A DNA stretch of 64,000 nucleotides from Gordionus sp. m RMFG-2023 (lineage: Eukaryota; Nematomorpha; Gordioida; Chordodea; Parachordodidae): assembly GCF_954871325.1 (NCBI RefSeq), contig NC_088775.1:29675561-29739560 (forward strand). The letters run 5' to 3'. The notes beneath the pieces were generated by a model. The model ran no database searches. It saw nothing but the letters and a program-made list of their open reading frames with translations, and had not been told where the DNA came from. Positions 26,110 to 36,029 of the stretch are shown in pieces. Numbering within the stretch: position 1 is the stretch's first letter; the number at the start of each line of letters is the position of its first letter. The position numbers were made by a program, and so were the translations under genes.

Positions 26110-26400
26110 TTTATTGTTTCGCGGTAATGCGCTCGCGATAATGACTTCGCGCAAACATATTCGCGATAAAAAATTTGCTGTAAAATGTTCGCGTAAAATA
26201 TTTCGCTAAAATGTATTCGCTCTAATAAATTCGCAATTAAGGTTTTGTGGAAATAAATTCGCGACAATGGCTTCGCGAAATTGTCTTCGCTATAAATGTA
26301 TAGCGGAGATAAATTCGCAGAATTGGTTTCGCGATTTTACCAAAACTTTTCGCGATAAACGACATTTGAGATAAAAGTTTCGCTGAATTGACCTTGATAC
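26110..26400 (-). repeat. Right terminal subrepeat array (TTCGCGAT)
   Basis: The reverse complement of the left terminal array type, with repeated TTCGCGATA and TTCGCT words ending in AAAGTTTCGCTGAATTGAC. The subrepeats match the left end in kind but not unit for unit, except for the outer ~30 bp. Confidence 0.85.
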
Positions 26401-26968
26401 GTTACCAAGCACCATAATTATTTTTTAAAATAAATATAATGATTTAACTCTAAAAAAATATTTTATAATGAAAAATATCTCAATAGTCAATTGTGTTCCT
26501 TTGAGATATTAAAAAAGGAACTAGATTCTACATCACGATTATTTTATAAATAAAAAAAATTGAATTATTTGATTAAATCAGAAATAATTATCCAAATATG
26601 CGCTAAAAAGAAAATAACTCTTGATGCAAATTTATTAATGAAACGTGTATTTATTTTATCACATCTGTTTTCCTAAGAAATTTAAGAATAAACTATTTTT
26701 AATTTAACAATATTGAATTGACTAAAAATTATTCCATCATAATCTTATCAATATTTTATATTAGCCCGTTTATGATAATTTAAGCATTCTGAGTATATAA
26801 ATTACAATAAAATTTAATGTTAACAATATTAAAAAATTATTTAAATTAAATCAATATTATCCCACATAAAATGGAATTAATATTTATAAACTGCATTTTA
26901 ATAATCTAAGTCAGGGACTTCTACATTCCCCTAAGTAAATGGTGATTTGCCCCCTTCCCTCCCTCAAC

Positions 26969-27181
26969 TAGTGTTGCTAAACGGCTCGATTTTCAAAAAC
27001 GGCTAATTCGATATTTTAGCCAGAAAAATATTGTCTAAGCCTCGAGATTTGATCAATAGATATCTAAACCTTTGTGCCATCTTTGAGCAAAAGCTTCAGG
27101 CTTGCGTTATATTTTTCTGGATATAATATTGAGTTAGCCGTTTTTAAAAATCGGTTCAAATCGAGCAGTTTAACAACACTA
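26969..27181. mobile_element. hAT-type MITE, ACGGCTC family, copy 2
   Basis: Starts TAGTGTTGCTAAACGGCTCG and ends with the inverted match closing in TTTAACAACACTA. The interior AGCCAGAAAAATATTGTCTA aligns with the copy at 4856-5056. Flanks CCCTCAAC and CCTCCAAT match only 5 of 8, so the duplication is weak or decayed. Confidence 0.8.
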
Positions 27182-27628
27182 CCTCCAATCAAATCAAAAT
27201 TTGCAGAAAAATTCAATACAAATTAAACTACATGCCTTCAACATTAATGACGAAGTCCCGGATTTACATATTAACAAAAAATTAAATGGGACAAAAATAC
27301 TTAGATTTTAACTCTTAATTTTAACAATATAATTTTATAGGAGTTTATTATAACAAAATAAAATTTTAACACAACATATAATATCATTATAATAAAATTT
27401 AACAATTAACTATAATGTATATTACAAAATAGATTAAAGGTATAATGTTATCTATCATTTTTTATTTAATAAAAATAGAAGTCTTCAATAAATATTAATT
27501 TAATATCATAAGGGCCACAAAACGATTACCGAAATATGTTTCCATATTATTATGAAATCTTAGTATTATATATCATTAAGAAAATAATTATTATGGACAT
27601 CATCTTTACGAGTAATCATTTGGTTTAT
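27182..27628. other. AT-rich DNA, no gene seen
   Basis: No coding similarity or repeat recognised. Confidence 0.4.
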
Positions 27629-27850
27629 AGCACCTGCAGGCCCGGCCCGGCTTTAATTTTTATTTACCCGGGCCGGGCCTAAAATTCTTTTTTTTTTAAA
27701 TACCGTGCTGGGCCGGGTCTAAAAAAATTTTTTTGGCCTATTTTTAAAAAATATATTTTAAATCGTCATTATTAGCCATAAAAATTAAAAATAATATAAT
27801 CTATTTTTAAAAAATCCAGGCCGGGCCACGCAAATGGTACAGCAGGTAGC
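27629..27850 (-). mobile_element. GC-rich MITE, GGCCCGG family, copy 2
   Basis: The reverse complement aligns with 19264-19488: the ends read ACCTGCTGTACCATTTGC and GCCTGCAGGTGCT, with interior CCCGGGCCGGGCC. It lies about 0.3 kb downstream of the ALG3 stop codon. Confidence 0.75.
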
Positions 27851-28136
27851 ATTCATTATTTCCTAGATTTTGATTGATTTATCCTAAATAATTCGTAGGA
27901 AATTAATAGGTTTTAGTAAAATAGACTTGGTTATCTTGATATCTAGGAGATGATCATCACGTGATAACTAATTAGCATAAATTTAGAAATTTTAACAACC
28001 TTTTTTATTGTATAACAAATTTTTAAAAAGTAATTAAATAAGTAATATTTAAAAAAAAATTCCCGCCATAAACATCTATAATTAAGAAAAAATTATTAAC
28101 AATCAATTATAATCACGATTATTTATAAAAAATGTA

Positions 28137-28299
28137 TTAATTCAATTTGGCTATTTTAGTTTTCTCTTTTTTCAAGTTTAACAAGGGATATAAAAGTCCG
28201 ATTAATATAACACAATGACAAGCGTTAAGAGTCAGGCTGCTAACAACGGTGGAAGGGTAAACATTCCAGCAATATTCGATCAGGCCCCATATTAATAAT
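28137..28299 (-). CDS. ALG3: ALG3 last exon
   Basis: 163 bp ending in TAA. It encodes [20 protein letters not shown] and a final hydrophobic helix, then a lysine-rich tail EKTKIAKLN, compatible with a cytosolic ER-retention-type end (inference). No strong AATAAA signal was seen just downstream. Confidence 0.95.
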
Positions 28300-31200
28300 C
28301 TGATATAAAGAAATTTATGAAAAATGTAATCATTAATCGCTTTTCTCACTTTCTTTCTTAAGAAAAGAATGAGGGAAAGGAATGAAGGAAAAAAGGGAAT
28401 ATGAAAAGAAAGTTCCACAAATAAATTCAGCTCATATTTGCCTATATTTTTGTAATGAGACAATTTTTTTCCGTAGTCAAGATTTTTTTTTTTCTTATAG
28501 GGTAACTTTTATTTTCTTATTTATCAAATAATTTTTTTTTGTATATTCAAATCTATGGTGTGCGATAAAATATTTAAATAAATTTCACGACAAATTTAGT
28601 CATTTTTTCTGGTTCTAAAAATCAATTCCAAATAAGGTTTACTCTAACAAATCATTGAGGGGGAGGGGTTCATTTCGAAATCTAATTTTATGTAATGCAT
28701 TTTCGTAACAATGGATTTAGTTTCAAGGTTATACTAAACAAATTGCATTCATTCATATAATAATAATTTGAAGCATAGTCGTTTTAGTTGCTATTGGATG
28801 TGATACATAATGTGTGAACTATTTTGTTTTAAAAGGCATCAAATAATTACTATCAATAAAAATAAAATGTATGTTCTCTCACTTAAAATTGGTTCTACCG
28901 AATAATTTGTAAAAGGGATGACCAGGCGGGTAGGCTGTCCATAGCAAAAAAGGTATGGAGTAATAGTACCACACGTAAAATTGGTAATGCAACGATCGAG
29001 CGAACATTACTCCCAGGAAATTGCTTATAAACATGCAGGACATTATATCTAAATCGTTATCAAACATTTGAAATATCTATATAATTATAATTTTGAAATT
29101 AAAAATAAAAGAAATTGAAAGTTTATGACTATTATTTTTTGGAGTTAAATTAATTTACCATCAAAATTAAAATAAGTCATAAAGATTCAAATCTTTCTTT
29201 CCAAAAAAATTTTTTTTTAAATATTCTACCCATATTTACCTCAATTAAAAGGTTCTGCGCCCTATTTAGTATTTTTTTTTCTTAAAATAAGCTATCTAAA
29301 TACACTGTAATTTTTAGACTAAAAATAAAAATGAATCTTTAAGCGTATTTTAAATATATCACCACCTCGTGTCTAACTTTTGATTTAAAAAAAACAAAAA
29401 AAATATGTCCTAGCTGCTTTTTTTGAATATAATGCTTTAATCAGAATTAAGAACAAACATTAAGTAATAAGGTGTTGTTCAAAAGATAATATTTTTTCAA
29501 AATACAGGATATATTTTAGGCAGAATATTTTAAAAAAATTCGAATCAGGCCTTAAATAAAACTTGGCCGGGAAATGGTACCTCTGCAGGTCTCTAATTTT
29601 AAGAATAGGATAATAAAAATTATTAAGACTTTACCGTTAGCATCCATTTTGATAGAAGAGACGCGGCGATATAGCATTGACCAGATAGATAAGTTACATT
29701 TTCTAAAATTTAATAAAAATTTAATTTATAATATATTTTAAATGATAAAATCAGACAATAATTCGCTTAGTAAACATTTGACCATTCTTAAAAGTTATTA
29801 TGAGATAATTAACTTTAGAGAGTTATTTTTTTAAATAGAAATGGTTGAAATATATATTTTGACTCAATTTCGATAAATGGGGATAAGAGAATATAATAAC
29901 GCCAACGAAATACCTGCCATTTTTGTACATGAATGATTTTCCAAGGAAGTCAATTACACGCCAAGGAAATAATCGAATAAGTTAATAAATTAGGTATATA
30001 TTTTTTGGCGTAATAACCATGCCTTCAAAGTTATGTGAATTCGCGGGGAAGTATAAAAAAATATAGTCTATTTAGTATATTTCGCAGCATATTTTTTATA
30101 ATTCGCCGCGAATTCGCGCTAACTGTGAATGCAGGGTAAGGGAATATAATATCATTCTTCATCATGATACTATTATTTTAATTAAGTACTGTTCGCTAAA
30201 TTACCTATCGTTCATTCAACATTTTAAAAAGCAACCTCGAAATTTATCATCAGCATATGATATTTGATTTTTTATTATCTTTATGGGCTCACCTAATCCA
30301 TACCCCGCAAATGAAATAGGTTAAAAACGTTAGGTGGAGTGCTAATAAAGCGACGTGAAAACCGCGGGAGGAAAATAAGACGGGTGATACGAATCTCCAA
30401 TTGACGGTCCATTTGTAATCAAACTGTCGTCCGAGTTGGAAGGCCCTATTAAGGTAAGCTGGAGCCGATTCCAGTAAAAAAGATAATCCCAGAATGACCT
30501 GAAGTGTGTTTATGATTACAATACTTTAAAATAATGTACGTATATATAATATTAGAGAAAATCAGATTTATTTTAGCCTCCATATTAAAAATATTTTTTT
30601 TACTGACCGATTGTATTTTTTTTCAAATGTCTGAATTCGAAACCGGATAAAAAAATTAAAAGAAATCGTCAGAAGCGTCAGCTATATTACTTAAAAAAAA
30701 TTTTATATGCATTTTAAAAAAAAATCTTTTGTATTTTTTTAACTTAAATATAGGATCACATTGTTATTATGTAAATAAAGTAATTTATCGAAAAAATGCA
30801 ATTGGCAAAAAAATGGCTATAGCACTTATATTACTCAGTCTTTAAATATTGGATTGAAAAAAAAGTAAGTAAAGGGGAAAAATATAAGTGCTGGAATCAA
30901 ATAAACTTTTTTGGTGTTTTTCTTTAAAAAAAAAATTTAGAAAGGTATTAGGAAAAACAAAACAATTTAAAATTTTGCTGAGGTCCGAGTCCAAGAAAAA
31001 ATGTAAACGCTAAAAAAAACATATCTATTTATAACCTAAAAATTCCTTAAAAAAAATAAATTTAACGCCGAACGAATGTTGATCAAGCGATGCGATATTT
31101 AACGCTGCGTTATTTACAAAATCAAGCCAATAAATAGTTATAAATATGGAGCGAAACGATTAAAACAAACGCTATGATAAAATTTGAAAAACATGTTGTG

Positions 31201-34200
31201 ACGTTTATTTCAAAATTATCGCTGTGAAGAATCAGTCGTGATTTCGATAGCGTTAAATACCGAAACCAAAACGCGTTTAATATAATGATGCCTTAATCTA
31301 AGGCAAAACCTTAGGTATTTTAGGATTAAAGTTAGACAAGAATTAAGGATATTTATTTAAGTGGTGGTAAAATAATAATTTTTATTACAATTTATCAATA
31401 TATATACTTTCGGTAAAAGTTAATTGTATATAAAAAACATTTAAATATTATTTCAACAAGAAAATAAATTAACTTTTACAATTATCGATACTTTAAATAT
31501 TTGATTTACAGCCACATAAATAAAAGACCATTAAACTAGAAAGTAAATAAAAATTTAAAAAATGAGAAATGTATGTTATATAGGGAAAAAGATGAAATTA
31601 CAATAATATGCCAACGATTCATAAAAAAGAGGAAGGGACAATATAGATCTTTTAGCGTTTGAGTCGATAATGTTAAAAGATAGCAAGTTAAAAATCGAGC
31701 GTTACAAATTATTGTTTCCATAAATTTGTATATTTCGAACATTTGCACATTAAAAATTTTATCGTCTGATTACTAGTTGTATTAAATTCGAATAATTACC
31801 ATATTTTAAGATAAGAGCTATATAATCTATCTATAACTATGTATTCATTTAATTAATTTCTTTTATGTAATGAATTTTCAAAAGCTCAATTTTTCAATTG
31901 CTATAACATGTTGGATATGTATTTTCGTAAGGCCTCGTTTATAGTTAAGCGCGAAATATTGCAATATCGCCTAAGCGATGCGTAATTTATTGTGTTAACA
32001 TCCTGTATTTTGTAAATTAGGCACCGCTTGAGCGACATGTCATGGTCCCATTATGTAGCTCAAACCATGCGTAATTCATTTTATATTTTATAAGTTATGC
32101 ATCTTGAGCGGTGTGGAGGTATTTCGCGCTTACTATAGTAGGAACTAGGCAAGTTATAGGAAGGATTTTAAAAATAAGCTGATAAACAGAACAAAACTTT
32201 ATGCCTCGTTTATAATAAACGTGAAATATCGCGATTTCGCTCAAACGATGCGTAATAAACAAAATACACAATGCTAAATTATCCATCTATGTTATGGTTT
32301 AGCGATAAATTATGCATCGCTTGAGCGATATTGCGGTTATTATAAACGAGGCCTCATTCAACTCAACCTATCTGGCATATTTATTCTTAATAATCTTATA
32401 TATTTGATAATATCTCTTTCTATCAAATATTTGTATTTAAATTATATGCATATTCAGACTCATAACAATCTAAGGACTGTAATATCTCTTAAATAATTTA
32501 AATGGGATAACCTTAAAAAAAACTTGATGCATTATATCCCCTGCATCTATTGGTATATTTTTCTTTTTTTCTTAAAAAGGTAGTCTCGTTGCCTAAATGG
32601 TAATATAAATGTCATTCAATTGCCCTGTATGAAGATAAATATTTTATTGAAGTGGATTTTATTGAAGTGGATTTTATGCTAGAATAGATTAAAAAATTCT
32701 AACCAATGTAATAGATGAGTACTGATACCGTTTTTAGAGGTCGATCTGATTTTACCTATAATTGATTATCAATATCAGCCAATCCGATATTCAATAACAT
32801 GACTATGGGAAAAATGTCTATAAATAATGGAATAAACTAAAAATCAAAAATATTTTTAAAAATACAAATGATTCGGCCAATCCAATATTAAGGTGCATTT
32901 CTTCTATAAAATAAGATTTTTAATTGGTTAATTCCTAATATGAACTAATCAGTGGAATGTTAATGGTAATAGGGTTTTAAAATACCATTTGTATAAGATA
33001 TTATATAGGTATTTATCAAGCAGAAAAAGAAGTTAAGATTTGTCATAGTGGATAAATATGTTAGGTTTGAACAAAAAAGAAAAATGAACATTAATGAATC
33101 ATTTCTTAATTCTAATATTAATTAATCTCTGCTATTTTTAAAAAAATTCAATTTCTAAATCCTAATCGAGGTTGTCAGGTCTACCACAATGGTTAATAGA
33201 CATCTAAAAAAAATTTAAATTTTAACATATTTATGAAATTTCCACAAATTAATCACAAAAGTTACCACTTTTGAAGAATTTATAAATATTTTATTATAAT
33301 TTGTATAAATTATTGTCTTGCTTATTAAGAGACATTTTAAATTTTTGAAATTTTATTAATAATTGAAAAATAAATCTGTGATTAATTTGTATTATATTGT
33401 TTCCTACTCGACTGTTTTTATAAACTTTAAAAACTTGGGGTATACAACATTATTGAATTTATTTCTATTAAGAAGAATGAATAAACAAATTTTTAATTAA
33501 TATAACTTATTCAAGTTTGTATAAGGTATAAAATAGTGCTCTGCATTGGGCATAATTTTTCAAGTCCAGCATGGCCCAATTACCAGCTTGATTTTAAAAA
33601 GCTAACCCAAAACAAAAATAAAATTATTTGTCAGCTCAGCCCTAATTTATTTAAATATAGAAAAAATAAAATCTTATTTATTGAAAAAAAATATTCTACA
33701 AATGGAAAATATTCATGCCTTTTTTCTTGCAATAATTTTAAAATATATAAATTTATCTGATAAAATGTAATGATATCATATTTAAAATTTTCAACCTGAC
33801 TTAGCCCAAAATATTTTAAAATATATTAGGCCCGATCCAACTCGAACCAAAATTATTTTTCAAAAATAGACCCAGCCTGGCTCAAAATCTGTTTGGGTCA
33901 GGCCATGATTTGCAGATCTCTAGCACAAAATGTTATTATAAATCAAAATTGAATGTCACCATCACCAGTGAGACAAATCAGGGGTTCAGCCTTCAATAAA
34001 AAAAATATATTATAAAAATTTCTACCACAATTAAAAAATTTCAATCTGCCAACTCTGATTCTTATGTTAATGTGTCAAAATGCATTTTTTGTTAATTAGG
34101 AACTTAATTTTTGATAAATAAAAAAAAATATATAATAGAAGGAAGAATACACTAAGTACAATGTGATAATTACCTAAAATTATACTAACCTGAATAAATA

Positions 34201-34993
34201 ACATAAGGAAAGCTTGTAAAATTCCATATTCTATCCCCTTGGATAGGACCAATATTATGCCATATGCAGGAAAATATAATAAAATGTTCATCTTAACAGA
34301 AAGGGCTAAACTAAATTTAAATAATTGTAAAAAAATTATTGATTAGGATTTTTAAGAAATTGCAATATTAAGAATAGAATAGTAATTAGATTAATATAAT
34401 CATATCTTAATCAGGTGCAATGTATTGTAAAATATTTAATAACCAAGGCAAACTGATATGATTACATATTTACTATACCTCAAGAATATGGATGATAAAG
34501 TATATCTTTGATATAACAAGAAATTTAATCCAATATGTAAAAGTAATATTGATAAAGTGTCATTAAACATTCTTAATACATATATAGAATGAACACGATA
34601 AGAAGTTATTGAGATCAGTATCAAAAAATATATTGGAACCTATTTACTTTTTATATATAAATATATATAATTAATTACCCTTTTTGATTTTCTGTAAATA
34701 TTTAACACTAACATTAAGTTGAATATATAAATCATCGAAAAAATATATTGAGCCATTTTAAGGTTTTTTCCTTTATTAGTGATAGAATACATAGTTGAAT
34801 ATATATAAACAAATCCTGCAGGATATCTAAATTATTTGTATTATTAAAACTATTTTAGTTTAAACATACACACAAGGTCCAGTTGGGCCTTCAAGTTTAG
34901 TATAATTATAAATTCCTTTTTTATATATGGATATGTGTTTCATATATGTTTCCCAATCAATTTCAGTATCTAATAAATATATATAGTAATTGT
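28137..34993 (-). CDS. ALG3: ALG3, Dol-P-Man:Man5GlcNAc2-PP-Dol alpha-1,3-mannosyltransferase (8 exons)
   Basis: ALG3 is a multi-pass ER membrane glycosyltransferase (family GT58) that adds the sixth mannose to the lipid-linked N-glycan precursor, using dolichol-phosphate-mannose on the lumenal side. Exons in coding order: 34870-34993, 34679-34826, 34479-34639, 34190-34310, 30293-30498, 29635-29702, 28883-29048, 28137-28299. Every junction is GT-AG and the phases agree, giving 384 codons plus a TAA stop. Family landmarks appear in order: [97 protein letters not shown]. The known family is near 440 residues, so about 30-50 N-terminal residues are missing; a candidate first exon lies at about 35070-35145. 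SYRVHSI and SVKMN are more like animal than fungal ALG3. No internal stop, so probably functional. Confidence 0.93.
28883..29048 (-). CDS. ALG3: ALG3 exon with [11 protein letters not shown]
   Basis: 166 bp. It encodes [20 protein letters not shown] and [12 protein letters not shown], a family signature. The donor TTTTAA|GTGAGA was preferred over an earlier GTAGAA because only it keeps the reading phase into the last exon. Confidence 0.95.
29510..29596 (-). mobile_element. GGCCCGG-family MITE fragment in ALG3 intron
   Basis: The complement begins TTAGAGACCTGCAGAGGTAC, the same terminus as 19264-19488. Only one end is present. Confidence 0.55.
29635..29702 (-). CDS. ALG3: ALG3 short linker exon
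   Basis: 68 bp between good splice signals (TTTTAG acceptor, AACG|GTAAAG donor). It encodes a poorly conserved loop with [15 protein letters not shown]. It is accepted mainly because its length and phases bridge the flanking exons exactly. Confidence 0.8.
30293..30498 (-). CDS. ALG3: ALG3 exon with [15 protein letters not shown]
   Basis: 206 bp and noticeably less AT-rich than its surroundings. Starts after CTTCAG with [11 protein letters not shown], followed by [20 protein letters not shown], the best conserved block of the family. Ends in phase 2 at TTAG|GTGAGC. Confidence 0.97.
31931..32141. mobile_element. Hairpin MITE, GGCCTCGTTTATA family, copy 1 (ALG3 intron)
   Basis: GGCCTCGTTTATAGTTAAGC at the left pairs imperfectly with the complement of TTTCGCGCTTACTATAGTAGG at the right. 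Internal words such as AAGCGATGCGTAAT and ATGCATCTTGAGCGG also pair. It is related to copy 2 at 32203-32352. Confidence 0.7.
32203..32352. mobile_element. Hairpin MITE, GGCCTCGTTTATA family, copy 2 (ALG3 intron)
   Basis: A compact 150-bp inverted repeat: left GCCTCGTTTATAATAA, right its exact complement, with further pairing of CGCTCAAACGATGCGTAA with ATGCATCGCTTGAGCG. Target duplication not resolved. Confidence 0.8.
33534..33922. mobile_element. MITE with TAG[T/A]GCTCTGCA ends (ALG3 intron)
   Basis: The left end TAGTGCTCTGCATTGGGC and the complement of the right end TAGAGATCTGCAAATCATGG match as TIRs. Flanks GTATAAAA and GCACAAAA agree at 6 of 8. The interior has TGGCCCAATT and CCAGCCTGGC blocks. 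The short ORF across it is spurious. Confidence 0.65.
34190..34310 (-). CDS. ALG3: ALG3 exon with [10 protein letters not shown]
   Basis: 121 bp. The acceptor is AAATTTAG; the split serine codon is completed by T, giving [16 protein letters not shown]. It ends in phase 0 at CAG|GTTAGT, before the 3.7-kb intron. Confidence 0.95.
34479..34639 (-). CDS. ALG3: ALG3 exon with [15 protein letters not shown]
   Basis: 161 bp. It carries the conserved lumenal/membrane stretch [16 protein letters not shown] and ends in phase 2 at GAG|GTATAG. Confidence 0.95.
34679..34826 (-). CDS. ALG3: ALG3 exon with YPAGFVYIY motif
   Basis: 148 bp between a 43-bp intron (34827-34869) and a 39-bp intron (34640-34678). 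It encodes [30 protein letters not shown] and a basic end. It closes in phase 0 at AGG|GTAATT. Confidence 0.92.
34870..34993 (-). CDS. ALG3: ALG3 exon with TEIDW motif
   Basis: Follows acceptor TTTTAG and ends at donor GT|GTATGT. It encodes [12 protein letters not shown] and the start of the TGPxVYPAG motif; the V codon is split by the 43-bp intron. It needs one upstream base to complete its first codon. Confidence 0.9.
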
Positions 34994-35069
34994 CTAAAAT
35001 AAGGCATATTTACATGGTATAAATTTTATGATAAATACATTTAGGATCATTTCACACAACAATATTAAT

Positions 35070-35145
35070 ATATATATATAATAGTTATCATAACTAAATA
35101 AGCATTCGTTAAATTGTTTACATCTTTGAGCCAATTTTGAGACAT
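35070..35145 (-). CDS. ALG3: Candidate first coding exon of ALG3
   Basis: An ATG at 35145 opens MSQNWLKDVNNLTNAYLVMI and a hydrophobic continuation, the position and character expected for the ALG3 N-terminus. The frame meets a stop in an (AT)n tract, and I could not find a donor leaving the one leftover base required by the next exon, so an indel in the AT tract or a different first exon is possible. Confidence 0.3.
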
Positions 35146-35280
35146 TATTAATGAATTTATTTTTCATTTGAATTTAATAAGCCTGAAACTAAACGTCGGT
35201 GTGAAACTTAACAATTGATGTACAAATAAACTGATTGTAAGGTAAATTATAATCTTAGAAGTACGTGATACGTGATAAAA

Positions 35281-35497
35281 GCGTTTTCGCCCTCTGATTG
35301 TGGATACAACAAAGCTAAGCTAGGTTTTCCTCAAAAATCCATCAAACTGGATAGTTAATTTAGGGGAGATAAATGAGGAGCCCTTCACACGTTTGTGGGC
35401 AAGCCGCATGTACTTGTACGCGCAACAGTCCGAGAACTGTTGCTTAAACGTCTATAGGCTAATAAACAAAAAGAAATGGGCAAAACAAAAGCCTATA
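35281..35497 (+). ncRNA. Structured repeat copy A (candidate new RNA or RNA-bearing element)
   Basis: Successive helices can be drawn: GCG-TTTT-CGC (35281-35290); TTGT-ACAA (35298-35309); TCCTCA with TGAGGA (35328-35333 / 35374-35379) enclosing ATCCA-TGGAT; a conserved core GAGCCCTTCACACGTTTGTG then a CTTG-loop hairpin; GCAACAGT-ACTGTTGC (35422-35443); TATAGGCT-AGCCTATA (35453-35497). Copy B (59943-60163, opposite strand) keeps the core almost unchanged while the last two helices change by paired substitutions: three compensated pairs plus one wobble in the first, two in the second. I do not recognise it as U1-U6, 7SL, RNase P, 5S or a tRNA. The transcribed strand is undecided. It lies about 140 bp upstream of the proposed ALG3 start, on the other strand. 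Confidence 0.6.
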
Positions 35498-36029
35498 CCC
35501 AAGAACTGCAAAAATAATTTAATTACTTTAAGGGTGGGTGGTGGCTAATTTTAAGTTTAACATCTAATGTAAGCCTTGATAATTACTATCAATAATTGAG
35601 ATTAGAATTTATTCATGAAAATAAGAAAAAGCTAATGGGTTTACCGCAAATTGTTTAAATAGGTGAAAATTCCAGTGAATAGGCAAAAACTAGTCAGTAA
35701 TAGGTTTATGACTATCCAGCAACGAACACCACACAACAAAGGTTTTTTTTTCTTTTTCCTGAGAAACAAAATACTCGATGGAGTAGATAGATTATATAGC
35801 GAAAAAGGTCGATATTGATAAAGATATGAGATAAAGGAACTGACGCAGAAATAGGAACCAGCTCCGTAAGTTTTAGGAAATAGAAAAGTAATTGTTGGCC
35901 AGGATTATCAAAAGGCATTATGGCTTGATTGTTATATGATAGTCTATCACTCACGGAAAGACTCTACCAACAAAAATTACAAACCTCGCCAACCCCCCCC
36001 CCCCCCCTGTCGACTGGTTTCTCTATAAA
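35498..36029. other. No gene; C15 homopolymer
   Basis: Contains an 80-codon minus-strand ORF (35712-35954) without recognisable motifs and a run of about 15 C near 35993-36007, directly before the RT fossil. Confidence 0.35.

Larger units (their letters stand above)
21859..26411. mobile_element. Foldback-like element with long subrepeated inverted arms
   Basis: The left terminus TGTTGGGTAAG and the complement of the right terminus, TGCTTGGTAACG, converge on a shared GTCAATTCAGCGAAACTTTT. Inside each end are about 300 bp of short GCGAA-containing subrepeats, then a unique-looking block (22440-22760 mirrored by 25540-25880), then arrays of a ~120-bp repeat in opposite orientation (22835-23640 and 24000-25535). 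The centre (about 23640-24000) is AT-rich without ORFs. Flanking 8-mers CCATAAAG and CCATAATT match at 6 of 8, suggesting an 8-bp duplication. Long TIRs built of tandem subrepeats are the hallmark of foldback elements; assignment to a transposase superfamily is unresolved. There is no transposase inside. Confidence 0.8.

Noticed and set aside
35712-35954. 80-codon minus-strand ORF upstream of ALG3 as a first exon
   Set aside because: No splice signals in the right phase and no resemblance to the ALG3 N-terminus; left as unassigned.
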